Source: Amylibacter sp.
GTDB lineage: Bacteria; Pseudomonadota; Alphaproteobacteria; Rhodobacterales; Rhodobacteraceae
Assembly: GCA_027083485.1 (NCBI GenBank)
Contig: JALWOO010000673.1
Coordinates: 1-14,514 of the forward strand
Length of the DNA: 14,514 bases
Direction of reading: 5' to 3'
Positions 1-8,350 of this stretch are shown in pieces (positions within the stretch are counted from its first letter, which is position 1; each line of letters opens with the position of its first letter). A model generated the notes under the pieces. It was not told where the DNA came from and searched no databases. It worked only from the letters and a program-made list of their open reading frames with translations. The position numbers and the translations under genes are program-made.

Positions 1-1026
1 CCGATCATCCGATTTGCCGTTTTCCGTTTCCTGTCGATGCTGGGTACTCTGGTCGTTGTTTCCGCGCTGGTGTTTTTCATTATGAATCTGCCGCCCGGTG
101 ATTACCTGAGCAATCTTATTTCCGAGTTGCGCGCAACGGGGCAGGAATCCGGTATTGCCAAGGTGGAATTTCTGCGCCACGAATACGCATTGGATCAACC
201 CCTGTGGAAGCAATATCTGATCTGGATGGGGTTTTATCCCGGCCCGCACGGGTTTTCAGGCATCATACAGGGTGATTTCGGCTGGTCATTTGAATTTGAC
301 AAGCCGGTTGCGGATATTGTCGGCGAAGCCCTCTGGATGACGGTTCTGGTCAATGTCGCTGCGATCCTGTTCGTTTATATGGTGGCACTGCCGCTGGGGG
401 TTCTGGCTGCGGCGAAATCCAAAACATGGGTGGATTACACCTCGGCTTTTGTCGGGTATCTGGGGCTGGCAACGCCGAACTTCTTGCTGGCGTTGATCCT
501 GTTTTATTATGGGCACAAGTATTTCAATCTGCCAATTGGTGGTCTGATGGCACCTGAATACGAGGGCGAACCGATGTCCATGGGCAAAGTTCAATCCATC
601 CTGTTGCATCTGATTATCCCCACCTTTGTCATTGGGACCTCCGGTGCCGCCGCCATGATGCAGCGGTTGCGGGCGAACCTGCTGGACGAATTGGGCAAAC
701 CCTATGTGGATACCGCCCGCGCCAAGGGGGTACCGCCGGTACGGGCAATCCTGAAATACCCGCTGCGGGTGGCGTTCAACCCGTTTGTTGCCGATATCGG
801 CAACCTGCTGCCCTCGCTGATTTCCGGCTCTGTGTTGGTATCGGTGGTGCTCGGCTTGCAAACCATCGGCCCTGCCCTGCTGACAGCACTGAAATCACAG
901 GATCAGTTTCTGGCCGGCTTCATCTTGCTGTTTGTCGCCGCATTGACCCTGATCGGTACCATGGTTTCCGATGTTCTCCTGATGCTGCTTGATCCCCGTA
1001 TTCGTTACGGAGGCCGTGACAGATGA
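1..1026 (+). CDS. Peptide-type ABC transporter permease, DppB/YejB-like (5' partial)
   Basis: Inner-membrane permease subunit of a peptide/nickel/opine-type ABC importer. The frame is open to base 1 and the visible protein (341 residues) begins inside or just before the first membrane helix, so the true start lies upstream; the first visible Met (base 37) is within that helix. Membrane segments are seen near residues 8-28, 108-136, 150-172, 200-222, 260-292 and 300-330. The periplasmic loop after helix 1 carries a Dpp-type stretch with ALDQPLWKQY, and the cytoplasmic EAA loop, which docks on the ATPase, reads DTARAKG at 237-243. It ends with an ATGA overlap on the second permease, so the two are translated together and probably form a heterodimer. 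The binding protein and ATPases are not in the window. The substrate cannot be told from the sequence; peptides or oligosaccharides are both possible. Confidence 0.9.
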   Translation, partial: PIIRFAVFRFLSMLGTLVVVSALVFFIMNLPPGDYLSNLISELRATGQESGIAKVEFLRHEYALDQPLWKQYLIWMGFYPGPHGFSGIIQGDFGWSFEFDKPVADIVGEALWMTVLVNVAAILFVYMVALPLGVLAAAKSKTWVDYTSAFVGYLGLATPNFLLALILFYYGHKYFNLPIGGLMAPEYEGEPMSMGKVQSILLHLIIPTFVIGTSGAAAMMQRLRANLLDELGKPYVDTARAKGVPPVRAILKYPLRVAFNPFVADIGNLLPSLISGSVLVSVVLGLQTIGPALLTALKSQDQFLAGFILLFVAALTLIGTMVSDVLLMLLDPRIRYGGRDR

Positions 1027-2168
1027 AAAAACGTTACATTGACCCAACACCCTATGATCCTGATGCAGAACAAAGCGCCCCCGCACGCCCCGACCTGGAT
1101 GCCCCGAACTGGCTGCTGATCTGGCGCAAGTTCCGGCGGCACAAGCTGGGCCTGATTTCCGGCCTGTTCTTGCTGGTGTCCTATCTGATGATGCCCTTTG
1201 CCGGTTTCATTGCACCCTATGGGCCGAATGAAATTCACCGCGATCATTTGTACGCGGCACCGCAAATGGTGCGTCTGTTTCACAAGGGCGAATTCATCGG
1301 GCCGTTTGTCTATCCGGAAAAGGCCACAGCCGATCTGGTAAATTTCAAATGGGATTACATCGCCGATACCGAAAACCCGGCAAAGCTTGAATTTTTCTGT
1401 TCTGGCAGCAAGTATACATTTTTGGGCCTGATCGAGACCGATAAACATCTGTTTTGCGCCCCTGAAGGGGCCACGGTGTTTTTATGGGGGGCGGACCGGC
1501 TTGGTCGCGATGTGTTCTCGCGTATTTTTTACGGCGGGCAACTGTCGCTGACTGTAGGGCTAATCGGCATTACCGTGTCGTTTATTCTGGGCATCACCAT
1601 CGGCGGGATTTCCGGTTATTTTGGCGGGGTAATCGACTGGTTCACCCAGCGCGTGATCGAGGTGTTGCGTTCCATCCCCGAATTACCACTTTGGTTGGCA
1701 TTATCGGCAGCTGTGCCGTCGGACTGGAGCCCTGTTGCCGTGTTTTTTATCATTTCGGTGATCCTCGGGTTACTGGACTGGCCAGGGTTGGCGCGCGCCG
1801 TTCGGTCAAAGTTCCTGAGCCTGCGGGAAGAGGAATTCGTGCGCGCAGCCGAAATGATGGGGGCAAAACCCTCGCGCATTATCCGCAAACACCTGCTACC
1901 GAATTTTTCCAGCCACCTGATCGCCAGCGCCATGTTGTCCATTCCGGCGATGATTTTGGGGGAAACCGCCCTGTCCTTTCTGGGATTGGGGCTGCGGGCA
2001 CCGGCCGTTAGCTGGGGAGTGATGCTGAATGATGCGCAAAACCTGGCGTCGATCGAAATCTATCCCTGGACGGCGATTCCCATGCTGCCGGTAATTTTCG
2101 TTGTGCTGGCATTCAACTTTCTTGGCGATGCCATGCGGGATTCTCTTGATCCCTATTCACATGATTAG
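1023..2168 (+). CDS. Peptide-type ABC transporter permease, DppC/YejE-like
   Basis: Second inner-membrane permease of the same importer, 381 residues. A cytoplasmic N-terminus (1-42) is followed by helix 1 (about 43-65), then an unusually long periplasmic segment (about 65-150), as in YejE-type subunits rather than short DppC proteins. The family signature GADRLGRDVFSR lies at 156-167, several helices follow, and the EAA loop (EFVRAAEMMGAKPSRIIRKH) is at 271-290. The C-terminus NFLGDAMRDSLDP is typical of DppC/OppC. The start ATG overlaps the stop of the first permease (ATGA, 1023-1026) and is preceded by GGAGG at 1009-1013, nine bases away, so start and coupling are well supported. No transporter gene follows; radC comes next after 43 bases. 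Substrate unknown. Confidence 0.92.
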   Translation: MKKRYIDPTPYDPDAEQSAPARPDLDAPNWLLIWRKFRRHKLGLISGLFLLVSYLMMPFAGFIAPYGPNEIHRDHLYAAPQMVRLFHKGEFIGPFVYPEKATADLVNFKWDYIADTENPAKLEFFCSGSKYTFLGLIETDKHLFCAPEGATVFLWGADRLGRDVFSRIFYGGQLSLTVGLIGITVSFILGITIGGISGYFGGVIDWFTQRVIEVLRSIPELPLWLALSAAVPSDWSPVAVFFIISVILGLLDWPGLARAVRSKFLSLREEEFVRAAEMMGAKPSRIIRKHLLPNFSSHLIASAMLSIPAMILGETALSFLGLGLRAPAVSWGVMLNDAQNLASIEIYPWTAIPMLPVIFVVLAFNFLGDAMRDSLDPYSHD

Positions 2169-2211
2169 AACGATTAGGGAACATTTAACCTAATTCGGCC
2201 ACAGTCAAGGC

Positions 2212-2970
2212 ATGACATTATCTGATTCTCAAACCGCCTTTCGCGAAGTATCCCTGCCCGGATTTGATACCAAATCCCTGCTGCCTGAAATGACTCAGGC
2301 AGAAAATACCGGCAACCATCGGCAACGGTTGCGGGAACGGTTTATGCGGGCAGGTACCATTGCCCTGCAAGATTATGAAATGCTGGAACTGGTGTTGTTC
2401 CGCGCCATCCCGCGGCGCGATGTGAAACCTTTGGCAAAAACCTTGCTGCGCCATTTTGGTGATTTCAATCGGGTTATTTCGGCACGCCCGTCCTTGCTCG
2501 CCGAAATTCAGGGTGTCGGAGATGCCGTTATTCAGGAACTGAAAATCGTCGAGGCTGCCGCCCATTCCCTGGCACGGGCGCGCATCTTGCACAGGGATGT
2601 TCTGGCCTCCTGGGGCGCGTTGATGACCTATTGCAAAACCGCTATGGCCCATCGGGAAACCGAACAGTTCCGTATTCTTTTTCTGGACAAAAAGAACGTG
2701 TTGATCGCCGATGAAGAACAACAAAAAGGCACTGTTGACCATGTCCCTGTTTACCCGCGCGAGGTTGCGAAACGGGTTTTGGAACTTAACGCCAGCGCGG
2801 TTATTCTGGTGCATAACCACCCTTCCGGAAATCCAACCCCTTCACAGGCGGATATCGACATGACCATCCTGATCGAAAACGCCCTGATGGCGATTGGCGT
2901 CACCCTCCACGATCACGTTATCATTGGCAAAGAAGAGGACTGCTCTTTTCGCGCATTGGGGCTACTTTAA
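2212..2970 (+). CDS. radC: RadC-family JAMM/MPN-domain protein
   Basis: 252-residue RadC (YicR/DUF2466) protein. An N-terminal helical part with HRQRLRERF (36-44) and a helix-hairpin-helix-like stretch around IQGVGDAVIQELK (99-111) precede the C-terminal JAMM/MPN metal-binding domain. The putative zinc ligands are visible: Glu184 in PREVAK, His201 and His203 in HNHPSG, and Asp214, fitting the HxHx10D pattern. The family was once called a DNA repair protein on the basis of an E. coli allele later reassigned; its biochemical role is unsettled, so only the fold and metal site are safe statements. The ATG at 2212 has no good ribosome binding site (only AAGG two bases away), but the next Met (residue 27) has none either and would cut the N-terminal region. 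It follows the permeases by 43 bases with no visible terminator. Confidence 0.9.
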   Translation: MTLSDSQTAFREVSLPGFDTKSLLPEMTQAENTGNHRQRLRERFMRAGTIALQDYEMLELVLFRAIPRRDVKPLAKTLLRHFGDFNRVISARPSLLAEIQGVGDAVIQELKIVEAAAHSLARARILHRDVLASWGALMTYCKTAMAHRETEQFRILFLDKKNVLIADEEQQKGTVDHVPVYPREVAKRVLELNASAVILVHNHPSGNPTPSQADIDMTILIENALMAIGVTLHDHVIIGKEEDCSFRALGLL

Positions 2971-2978
2971 GCACTGGC

Positions 2979-3010
2979 ATTGCCCTGCCTAAAGGGGCTA
3001 CCTATATGGT
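2979..3010 (+). promoter_or_regulatory. Candidate RpoH (sigma32-type) promoter for hslVU
   Basis: ATTG at 2979-2982, an 18-base spacer, then CCTATAT at 3001-3007. This resembles the alphaproteobacterial heat-shock promoter pattern I recall (CTTG, 17-18 bases, CYTATNT), with one mismatch in the -35. The alternative sigma70 reading is TTGCCC (2981-2986) and TATATG (3004-3009), also 17 bases apart. The hslV ribosome binding site begins about ten bases past the -10, so the leader would be very short. hslVU is a classic heat-shock operon, which fits, but this is inference from pattern only. Confidence 0.45.
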
Positions 3011-3028
3011 AACGCGAAAGGATGCTAT

Positions 3029-3589
3029 ATGTCAGAAACTGATAAATTCCCCGGATGGCACGGCACCACAATTATCGGTGTCAAAAAGGGCGGCAAAGTC
3101 GTCGTTGCAGGTGATGGACAGGTCAGCCTTGGTCCCACCATCATCAAAGGCACCGCGCGCAAAGTACGCCGGATTTCCCCCGGTGGTTCCGATGTGGTCT
3201 GCGGGTTTGCCGGTTCGACCGCTGACGCCTTTACCCTGCTTGAAAGACTGGAAGCAAAACTGGAAGCCTCCCCCGGGAAATTGGCCAAAGCCTGTGTGGA
3301 ACTGGCCAAAGACTGGCGCACCGATAAATACCTTCGCAATCTGGAAGCCATGCTTATCGTCACAGACGGGGCCGACCTGTTCGTAATCACCGGGGCCGGC
3401 GACGTGTTGGAACCGGAAAACGATATTGCCGCCATCGGTTCGGGCGGCAATTTTGCGCTGGCCGCAGCCCGTGCCCTGATGGACACGGAGCAAGACGCGG
3501 AAACCATTGCCCGCCGCGCCTTGACCATTGCTGCCGAAATCTGCGTTTATACCAACGGCAATATGACCGTTGAAGTTATCGAAAGCTAG
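3029..3589 (+). CDS. hslV: ATP-dependent protease proteolytic subunit HslV (ClpQ)
   Basis: Threonine peptidase of the HslUV (ClpYQ) cytoplasmic protease; it forms a double hexameric ring with HslU caps and degrades misfolded and regulatory proteins. 186 residues. The nucleophile is Thr13 in WHGTTI, exposed after removal of a 12-residue propeptide, which alphaproteobacterial HslV proteins commonly carry and E. coli lacks. Counting from the mature Thr, Asp17 (AGDGQ) and Lys33 (ARK) are present at residues 29 and 45, completing the active-site set. Further conserved stretches are [17 protein letters not shown] and [22 protein letters not shown]-type binding site AAAGGA at 3017-3022, six bases before ATG, fixes the start. 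hslU follows after nine bases, as an operon. Nothing anomalous seen. Confidence 0.98.
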   Translation: MSETDKFPGWHGTTIIGVKKGGKVVVAGDGQVSLGPTIIKGTARKVRRISPGGSDVVCGFAGSTADAFTLLERLEAKLEASPGKLAKACVELAKDWRTDKYLRNLEAMLIVTDGADLFVITGAGDVLEPENDIAAIGSGGNFALAAARALMDTEQDAETIARRALTIAAEICVYTNGNMTVEVIES

Positions 3590-3598
3590 GAACTGCCC

Positions 3599-4906
3599 GT
3601 GACTGACCTGACCCCCCGCGAAATTGTTTCCGAACTGGACCGGTATATTATCGGCCAGAATGATGCCAAACGCGCCGTTGCCGTGGCGCTGCGCAACCGT
3701 TGGCGGCGTAAACTGTTGTCCGACGATTTGCGTGACGAAGTTTACCCGAAAAATATCCTGATGATCGGGCCGACCGGCGTTGGCAAAACTGAAATTTCCC
3801 GCCGTCTGGCCAAGCTGGCCAAGGCTCCTTTTCTCAAGGTCGAGGCCACCAAATTCACCGAAGTCGGCTATGTTGGGCGCGATGTGGAACAGATCATCCG
3901 CGATCTAGTGGATAGTGCCATTATCATGATCCGCGAACAAAAACGCGAAAAGGTCAAGGCAAACGCCCATGGTGCTGCCGAAGAGCGGGTGCTGGATGCA
4001 CTAACGGGGCCGGATTCCCGTGAACAAACCCGTGACCTTTTCCGCAAAAAATTGCGGGACGGACTGCTGGACGATAAAATAATCGAACTCGAGGTCGCGG
4101 ACGCAAGTAACCCCATGCAAATGTTTGACATCCCCGGCCAACCTGGCGGGGGCATGGGTATGATGAATCTGGGGGATCTGTTTGGCAAAGCCTTTAGCGG
4201 CCGCACCCAGACGCGTAAGCTTACTGTGGCGGAGAGCTATAAAATCCTGATTGAGGAAGAAGCCGATAAACTGGTCGATCAGGAAAGCGTCACCAAAGAG
4301 GCCGTCACCGCGGTCGAGGAAAACGGCATCGTGTTTTTGGACGAAATCGACAAGGTTTGCGCCCGTTCCGATGCGCGCGGGGCCGATGTATCCCGCGAAG
4401 GTGTGCAACGCGATTTGCTGCCTTTGATCGAGGGCACAACCGTTTCCACCAAACATGGACCCGTGAAAACCGACCACATCCTGTTTATCGCCTCCGGTGC
4501 ATTTCACATCGCCAAGCCGTCGGATTTGTTGCCGGAATTGCAGGGCCGCCTGCCGATCCGCGTAGAACTGCGCGCCTTGACAGAGCAGGATTTCGTGCGG
4601 ATTCTGACCGAAACCGACAATGCGCTGACCCGTCAGTATTCCGCCCTTATGGCAACCGAAAACGTCACCGTGGAGTTTGCCGATAGCGGGATCAAGGCAT
4701 TGGCCAAGATCGCTGCCGAGGTTAACCAATCAGTCGAAAACATCGGTGCCCGTCGGCTCTATACCGTGATTGAGCGGGTGTTTGAGGAACTGAGCTTTGC
4801 CGCGCCGGATCAACCGGGAACCTCTGTGGTGATTGATACAGAATATGTGGAAAAACATCTGGGCGAACTGGCCCGCAGTTCCGATATTTCGCGGTATGTT
4901 CTTTAG
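3599..4906 (+). CDS. hslU: HslUV protease ATPase subunit HslU (ClpY)
   Basis: AAA+ unfoldase that recognises, unfolds and feeds substrates into HslV. 435 residues, close to the usual 435-445. Walker A GPTGVGKT at 57-64, pore loop GYVG at 90-93, an intermediate (I) domain around 105-235 containing the Gly/Met-rich [12 protein letters not shown], Walker B IVFLDEID at 244-251, arginine-finger region ELQGRLP at 313-319 (Arg317), and sensor 2 GARRL at 383-387. The C-terminal SRYVL is the tail expected to insert between HslV subunits. Translation starts at GTG (3599) with AGGA seven bases upstream (3588-3591). The stop (TAG, 4904-4906) overlaps the stop of the convergent smr gene, so there is no room for a dedicated terminator between them. 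Confidence 0.98.
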   Translation: MTDLTPREIVSELDRYIIGQNDAKRAVAVALRNRWRRKLLSDDLRDEVYPKNILMIGPTGVGKTEISRRLAKLAKAPFLKVEATKFTEVGYVGRDVEQIIRDLVDSAIIMIREQKREKVKANAHGAAEERVLDALTGPDSREQTRDLFRKKLRDGLLDDKIIELEVADASNPMQMFDIPGQPGGGMGMMNLGDLFGKAFSGRTQTRKLTVAESYKILIEEEADKLVDQESVTKEAVTAVEENGIVFLDEIDKVCARSDARGADVSREGVQRDLLPLIEGTTVSTKHGPVKTDHILFIASGAFHIAKPSDLLPELQGRLPIRVELRALTEQDFVRILTETDNALTRQYSALMATENVTVEFADSGIKALAKIAAEVNQSVENIGARRLYTVIERVFEELSFAAPDQPGTSVVIDTEYVEKHLGELARSSDISRYVL

Positions 4907-5493
4907 CGCCGCCGCCGCAAATAAACGTAATAGGCACCGCCGCCCCCGTGGCGGCCGTGTGCTTGTGTGACTTGCAACACCAGCGATGACAATTGCGCCG
5001 ATTTCAACCATTCCGGCACGCCCTGTTTCAACACACCGATCTTGGGGCGGTTGAATTCATCATAGCCGGACATTTTTCCCTTGCCGGTAATCACCAACAG
5101 CAACCGATAACCTGCGGTGTGGGCATTATTGACATAGGCGTGCAACCGAATTCTGGCCTGTTCCACCGTCAGACCATGCAAATCCAGCGTGCCGTCAATT
5201 TCCACCTTGCCCTTTAACAAACGCTGAAAATTGCGTTTGTCCATATTGGGGGAGGTTTTGGCCGGATATTCCGAAAATGATGGCAGCAAATGTCCCGTCG
5301 GGCGGGTTTTTTGGCCTACTCGAAACGGTTTGATCACCGGTTGCGGGCTATGCTTGATCACTGGCAACGGCTTTACCGGCTGCGAATGTACAATAGGGGG
5401 CGTGGCGGCAGCTTTTTCCACCTGATGCACGACTTTACGCCAAAGCTCGGCTTCTTCAGAGGACAGCTGACGTGGTTTTTTTCGGCCAGCCAT
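4903..5493 (-). CDS. Smr-domain protein (possible nuclease)
   Basis: 196-residue protein with a basic N-terminus, a Pro-rich linker (about 32-60) and a C-terminal Smr domain. The domain signatures are LDLHG at 103-107, VITGKG at 134-139 and [16 protein letters not shown] at 179-194. Smr domains, named after MutS2 C-termini, have nicking-nuclease or RNase activity in several studied proteins; the specific role of short stand-alone alphaproteobacterial versions is not known to me. The start is three bases after the mltA stop and is preceded on its strand by a GGGGG tract, so it is the last gene of a timA-mltA-smr operon. The C-terminal RRRR is encoded by a run of four CGN codons at 4907-4918 (plus-strand view), next to the overlap with hslU. 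Confidence 0.88.
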   Translation of the reverse strand: MAGRKKPRQLSSEEAELWRKVVHQVEKAAATPPIVHSQPVKPLPVIKHSPQPVIKPFRVGQKTRPTGHLLPSFSEYPAKTSPNMDKRNFQRLLKGKVEIDGTLDLHGLTVEQARIRLHAYVNNAHTAGYRLLLVITGKGKMSGYDEFNRPKIGVLKQGVPEWLKSAQLSSLVLQVTQAHGRHGGGGAYYVYLRRRR

Positions 5494-5496
5494 AGG

Positions 5497-6546
5497 TTAA
5501 CCCCCAAGCGTTAAACGGCGGGCGGTTTCAATTGGCAACAGGGTATACATACGGCCACCGGATTTAGTGCGACCGGCGATACTGCCTGCTTCTTTGCCCG
5601 AACCAAAGAAGATATCCGCCCGTTGCGCACCCTTGATAGCGGATCCGGTATCTTGCGCCACCATGAGGCGTTGCATCGGATTGGGGTCGTTTTTGACAAT
5701 CCAGACCGGTGCCCCCAGCGGGGTATACCGTTGATCAACCGCCAGACTTCGCCCCGCAGTTACCGGAATATGCAATGCCCCAAGGGGTCCTTCATCCGGA
5801 GACAGGTTTTTTAGTTCCTTGAAAAATATATACGACGGATTCACTTGCAGCAGTTTGCGCCCGTTCACCGGATTGCGCCGAACCCAGGCCTTTATTCGCT
5901 GCGCCGACGCCTTATGCGCAGAAATGATCCCCATTCGCACCATTGCCTTGCCAACGGAGCGGTATTTGTGACCATTCTTGCCATCGAAACCGACCCGCAT
6001 CACGCCGCCTTCGGCAAGTTTCAGCCGGCCGGACCCCTGAATATGCAAGAAGAAGTTTTCTACCGGATCCGCCAGCCACGCCAATTCTAACCCGCGACCC
6101 CGCAAAATACCGGATTCAATTTGTGCGCGTGTTTTCCACTTGCGGCCGGTTTTCAGCTCTGGTGGACGGCGATAAATCGGGTATTGGAATTTTCCCCGTT
6201 TATGACGAGACCCGATAATTTCAGGTTCATAATATCCGGTAAACAAGGCGCGGCTGCCGTTTTCGATTAAAACCGGCTGAAAAAAGGTTTCAAAAAAGGT
6301 TTTCGCATCCGGTCTTGATTTGGCCACAGTGCAAACAGTTGCCCATTCGTTTTTGGATACCAGATCATTGGAACGTATCCTGTCGCAGCTTTTAACGAAG
6401 GCGGACAAAGCCGGCTTGTGATTGTCATTCTGCCAGCCGGGCAAATCCCGAAAGGAAACCGCCCGAACAGAAAAACCGCCCGCATTTGCCACAGTACCCA
6501 CCACCAAAAAGGCGGCGCAAAGATTTTTCGCCGCCTGAAATCGCAT
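5497..6546 (-). CDS. mltA: Membrane-bound lytic transglycosylase A (MltA)
   Basis: Murein lytic transglycosylase that cleaves the MurNAc-GlcNAc glycan bond with formation of 1,6-anhydro-MurNAc. Called as 349 residues. An N-terminal signal peptide (MRFQAAKNLCAAFLVVG, likely cut after VANA) targets it to the periplasm; I see no convincing lipobox, unlike the E. coli lipoprotein. The MltA barrel region has FTGYYEPEI and HIQGSGRLKL, and the C-terminal 3D domain has VDQRYTPLGAP and AQDTGSAIKGAQRADIFFG; Asp299 of AQDTG aligns by motif with the catalytic Asp of E. coli MltA, and the family's further Asp of RAD is present. The start was set at 6546 because TAATG overlaps the upstream gene's stop and the signal peptide begins there; the longer open frame would need TTG at 6573 and adds nine residues before the signal peptide. 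Confidence 0.94.
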   Translation of the reverse strand: MRFQAAKNLCAAFLVVGTVANAGGFSVRAVSFRDLPGWQNDNHKPALSAFVKSCDRIRSNDLVSKNEWATVCTVAKSRPDAKTFFETFFQPVLIENGSRALFTGYYEPEIIGSRHKRGKFQYPIYRRPPELKTGRKWKTRAQIESGILRGRGLELAWLADPVENFFLHIQGSGRLKLAEGGVMRVGFDGKNGHKYRSVGKAMVRMGIISAHKASAQRIKAWVRRNPVNGRKLLQVNPSYIFFKELKNLSPDEGPLGALHIPVTAGRSLAVDQRYTPLGAPVWIVKNDPNPMQRLMVAQDTGSAIKGAQRADIFFGSGKEAGSIAGRTKSGGRMYTLLPIETARRLTLGG

Positions 6547-7199
6547 TATTCGCCAGTTGCAACCAACTGCCAATTCGGATCATCACTGCCCATGATTCGG
6601 GCAAACGTCCAGATATCTTTTTGCTTTTTCACCGTTGTTTCATCACCTTCGATGATTTCGCCATCCTCGTTTTTCACCACAGAGGTCAGCTCACCAATAA
6701 ATCTCATGGTGATTTCGGCCTCCTTGCTGGCCGGATCAAACGTCACATCCACAACTTTGACTTCACGCACGCCAATAAAACTTGCTTCGATCACCAGTCC
6801 TTGAGCCTTGCGATGCTCGATGACAGATTCGAAACTTTCATAGACGTCAGATGACAAGAAAGGTTTAAGTGTTTCCAGATCGCCATTCTCAAAGGCCATC
6901 AGAATCATTTCATAAGCCTGTCTGGCACCGCTAAGGAAATCGGTAAACGAAAAATTCGGTTCGACTTCTTTCATGGCAAGCAATGCCTTGCCGGCAGGGC
7001 TATTGATATCCACGTGGTCGGCAATATCCTGATCCAGACCACCTTCGATCACTTCAAAATCCGGCATAGCTGATTGCTCTGGCTGCTGAACGGGGGGGCC
7101 TTCAAAGCCATCACGTGTGCCTAAAACATTCTTTAACCGCAAGATCAGGAAAACCGCGATACCGGCGAGTACAAGCAACTCAATTATAGGACCATTCAT
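6546..7199 (-). CDS. Tim44-domain membrane protein, TimA-like
   Basis: 217-residue inner-membrane protein. One N-terminal membrane helix (about residues 5-22, IIELLVLAGIAVFLILRL) anchors a low-complexity acidic/Pro/Gln linker (about 30-70) and a C-terminal Tim44-like (Tim44/MRPL45) domain from about residue 75 to the end, recognisable from FSFTDFLSGARQAYEMI, FLSSDVYESFESVI and the DIWTFARIMGSDDPNWQLVATG ending. The mitochondrial relative Tim44 links the TIM23 channel to Hsp70; in Caulobacter a related protein was named TimA. The bacterial function is not established, so import or membrane-protein roles are only suggestions. AAAGG six bases before ATG supports the start. It is the first gene of a leftward operon with mltA and smr and is divergent from fxsA by 117 bases. 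Confidence 0.88.
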   Translation of the reverse strand: MNGPIIELLVLAGIAVFLILRLKNVLGTRDGFEGPPVQQPEQSAMPDFEVIEGGLDQDIADHVDINSPAGKALLAMKEVEPNFSFTDFLSGARQAYEMILMAFENGDLETLKPFLSSDVYESFESVIEHRKAQGLVIEASFIGVREVKVVDVTFDPASKEAEITMRFIGELTSVVKNEDGEIIEGDETTVKKQKDIWTFARIMGSDDPNWQLVATGE

Positions 7200-7316
7200 C
7201 GAAAGCCTTTCAACTTTTTATCAAGACAGGTGGAACTGCCGTATGTTTGCACATATCTAAGACAGTGACGGGTGCAAGTCTACCTGTAGCATTAACTCAG
7301 AGGTTCAAGAGAGATC
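7200..7316. promoter_or_regulatory. Divergent intergenic region timA-like / fxsA
   Basis: 117 bases that must hold the start signals of both divergent units. I found no sigma70 hexamer pair that I trust on either strand. The only distinct structure is an inverted repeat TATGT-ttgc-ACATA at 7242-7255 near the middle, possibly an operator. Confidence 0.5.
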
Positions 7317-7808
7317 ATGTGGTTATTTCTGTTTTTGGTGGCCATTCCTGTAATCGAGATTGGTTTGTTCATTCAGGTAGGCGGATGGCTCGGTCTTTGG
7401 CCGACGTTAGCGATCGTTGTATTGACCGCATTTATCGGGTCAAACCTCTTGCGCCAACAGGGATTGGCAACGCTAAGCAAGCTGCAAGGGTCTGTTTCAA
7501 ATGGTGAAAATCCGATGGACCCGATTGCACATGCCGCAATGATTCTTGTTTCCGGAGTTTTGCTGCTGACACCTGGGTTTTTCACGGATGGCATCGGATT
7601 CGCGTTGCTACTGCCGCCCATTCGCAATGCAGTCATCAAATGGGGTGCGGCCCGAATCCTGCAAAGTAATACAGTTGTGTTTTCCAATATGTCGCAGACC
7701 AGAAGAGAATCTGCCTCGAATACGGACACTTTGGACGGAGAATATGAAATTCTGGATGACGAACCGGATAAGCCCGGCACTTCCGGTTGGACAAAACACG
7801 ATTCCTAG
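7317..7808 (+). CDS. fxsA: FxsA family membrane protein
   Basis: 163-residue cytoplasmic-membrane protein of the FxsA family. E. coli FxsA was found because its overproduction relieves exclusion of phage T7 by the F plasmid; the normal role is unknown. Hydrophobic segments occur at about 1-20, 27-45 and 72-100, with family stretches FLVAIPVIEIGLFIQVG, FIGSNLLRQQGL and LLLTPGFFTDGIGFALLLPP (81-100). The C-terminal 40 residues are hydrophilic and acidic (DGEYEILDDEPDKPG) and likely cytoplasmic. The start ATG has a GAGA-rich binding region just upstream. secB follows after 71 bases in the same direction, an adjacency known from other Rhodobacterales and Caulobacter-like genomes to my knowledge. 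Confidence 0.92.
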   Translation: MWLFLFLVAIPVIEIGLFIQVGGWLGLWPTLAIVVLTAFIGSNLLRQQGLATLSKLQGSVSNGENPMDPIAHAAMILVSGVLLLTPGFFTDGIGFALLLPPIRNAVIKWGAARILQSNTVVFSNMSQTRRESASNTDTLDGEYEILDDEPDKPGTSGWTKHDS

Positions 7809-7879
7809 GGTGTGATTTACGTTGTCCTTCACGGTTAATCTTGTTACCAAAATGCCGGTGATTTAACGGAGATTTACAC

Positions 7880-8350
7880 ATGGCCGAAGAAAATTCAGGC
7901 GCAGAACAGCAACAGCAAGTTGCGCCAACAATGAAGATCGTAAACCAGTACATTCGCGATCTGTCTTTTGAAAACGTTGCAGCCCAGAAAAATCTGGGAG
8001 GAGAGATTAAGCCGGAAATCAATATTCAGGTTAATCTGGATGCAAACAAGAAAGCAGAGAACCATTTCGAGGTTGCGCTGAAACTGACCGCCAAGGCCGT
8101 TTCCGGCGAAGACACGGTTTTCCTGCTCGAGCTGGATTATGCGGGTCTGTTCATTATTGAAAACCTGCCAGAGGAACAGCTGCATCCTTATTTGATGATC
8201 GAATGTCCGCGCATGATGTTCCCGTTTGTACGTCAGATCGCACGCCAGATCACTGCCGATGGTGGCTTCCCGCCGCTGAACATTGACAACATTGATTTCA
8301 TGGCCTTGTATCGGGCCGAACTCGAACGTCGCGCAGCGGCAGCAAATTAA
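7880..8350 (+). CDS. secB: Protein-export chaperone SecB
   Basis: Cytosolic tetrameric chaperone that keeps presecretory proteins unfolded and hands them to SecA. 156 residues, normal for the family. Conserved features: a Gln/Ala-rich N-terminus, MKIVNQYIRDLSFEN (18-32), PEINIQVNLDANK (45-57), EVALKLTAKA (64-73), and IECPRMMFPFVRQIARQIT (107-125) followed by FPPLNIDNIDFMALY (130-144). The acidic and hydrophobic SecA/substrate-contacting strands are intact. ACGGAG at 7867-7872 supports the ATG at 7880. Its TAA (8348-8350) overlaps the TAA of convergent dnaQ by four bases (8347-8350). No clear separate promoter was recognised in the 71 bases after fxsA, so co-transcription with fxsA is possible. 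Confidence 0.98.
   Translation: MAEENSGAEQQQQVAPTMKIVNQYIRDLSFENVAAQKNLGGEIKPEINIQVNLDANKKAENHFEVALKLTAKAVSGEDTVFLLELDYAGLFIIENLPEEQLHPYLMIECPRMMFPFVRQIARQITADGGFPPLNIDNIDFMALYRAELERRAAAAN

Noticed and set aside
37..39. ATG at 37 as the start of the first permease
   Set aside because: The frame is open to base 1 and the ATG falls inside the first membrane helix, so the gene continues upstream of the window.
4001..4729. Open frame on the minus strand opposite hslU (242 codons)
   Set aside because: Antisense shadow of a highly conserved gene, no domain and no ribosome binding site seen.
4935..4958. GC-rich hairpin CCGCC/GGCGG after hslU as a possible terminator
   Set aside because: It encodes the Gly-rich motif of the Smr domain on the other strand and is not followed by a T run.
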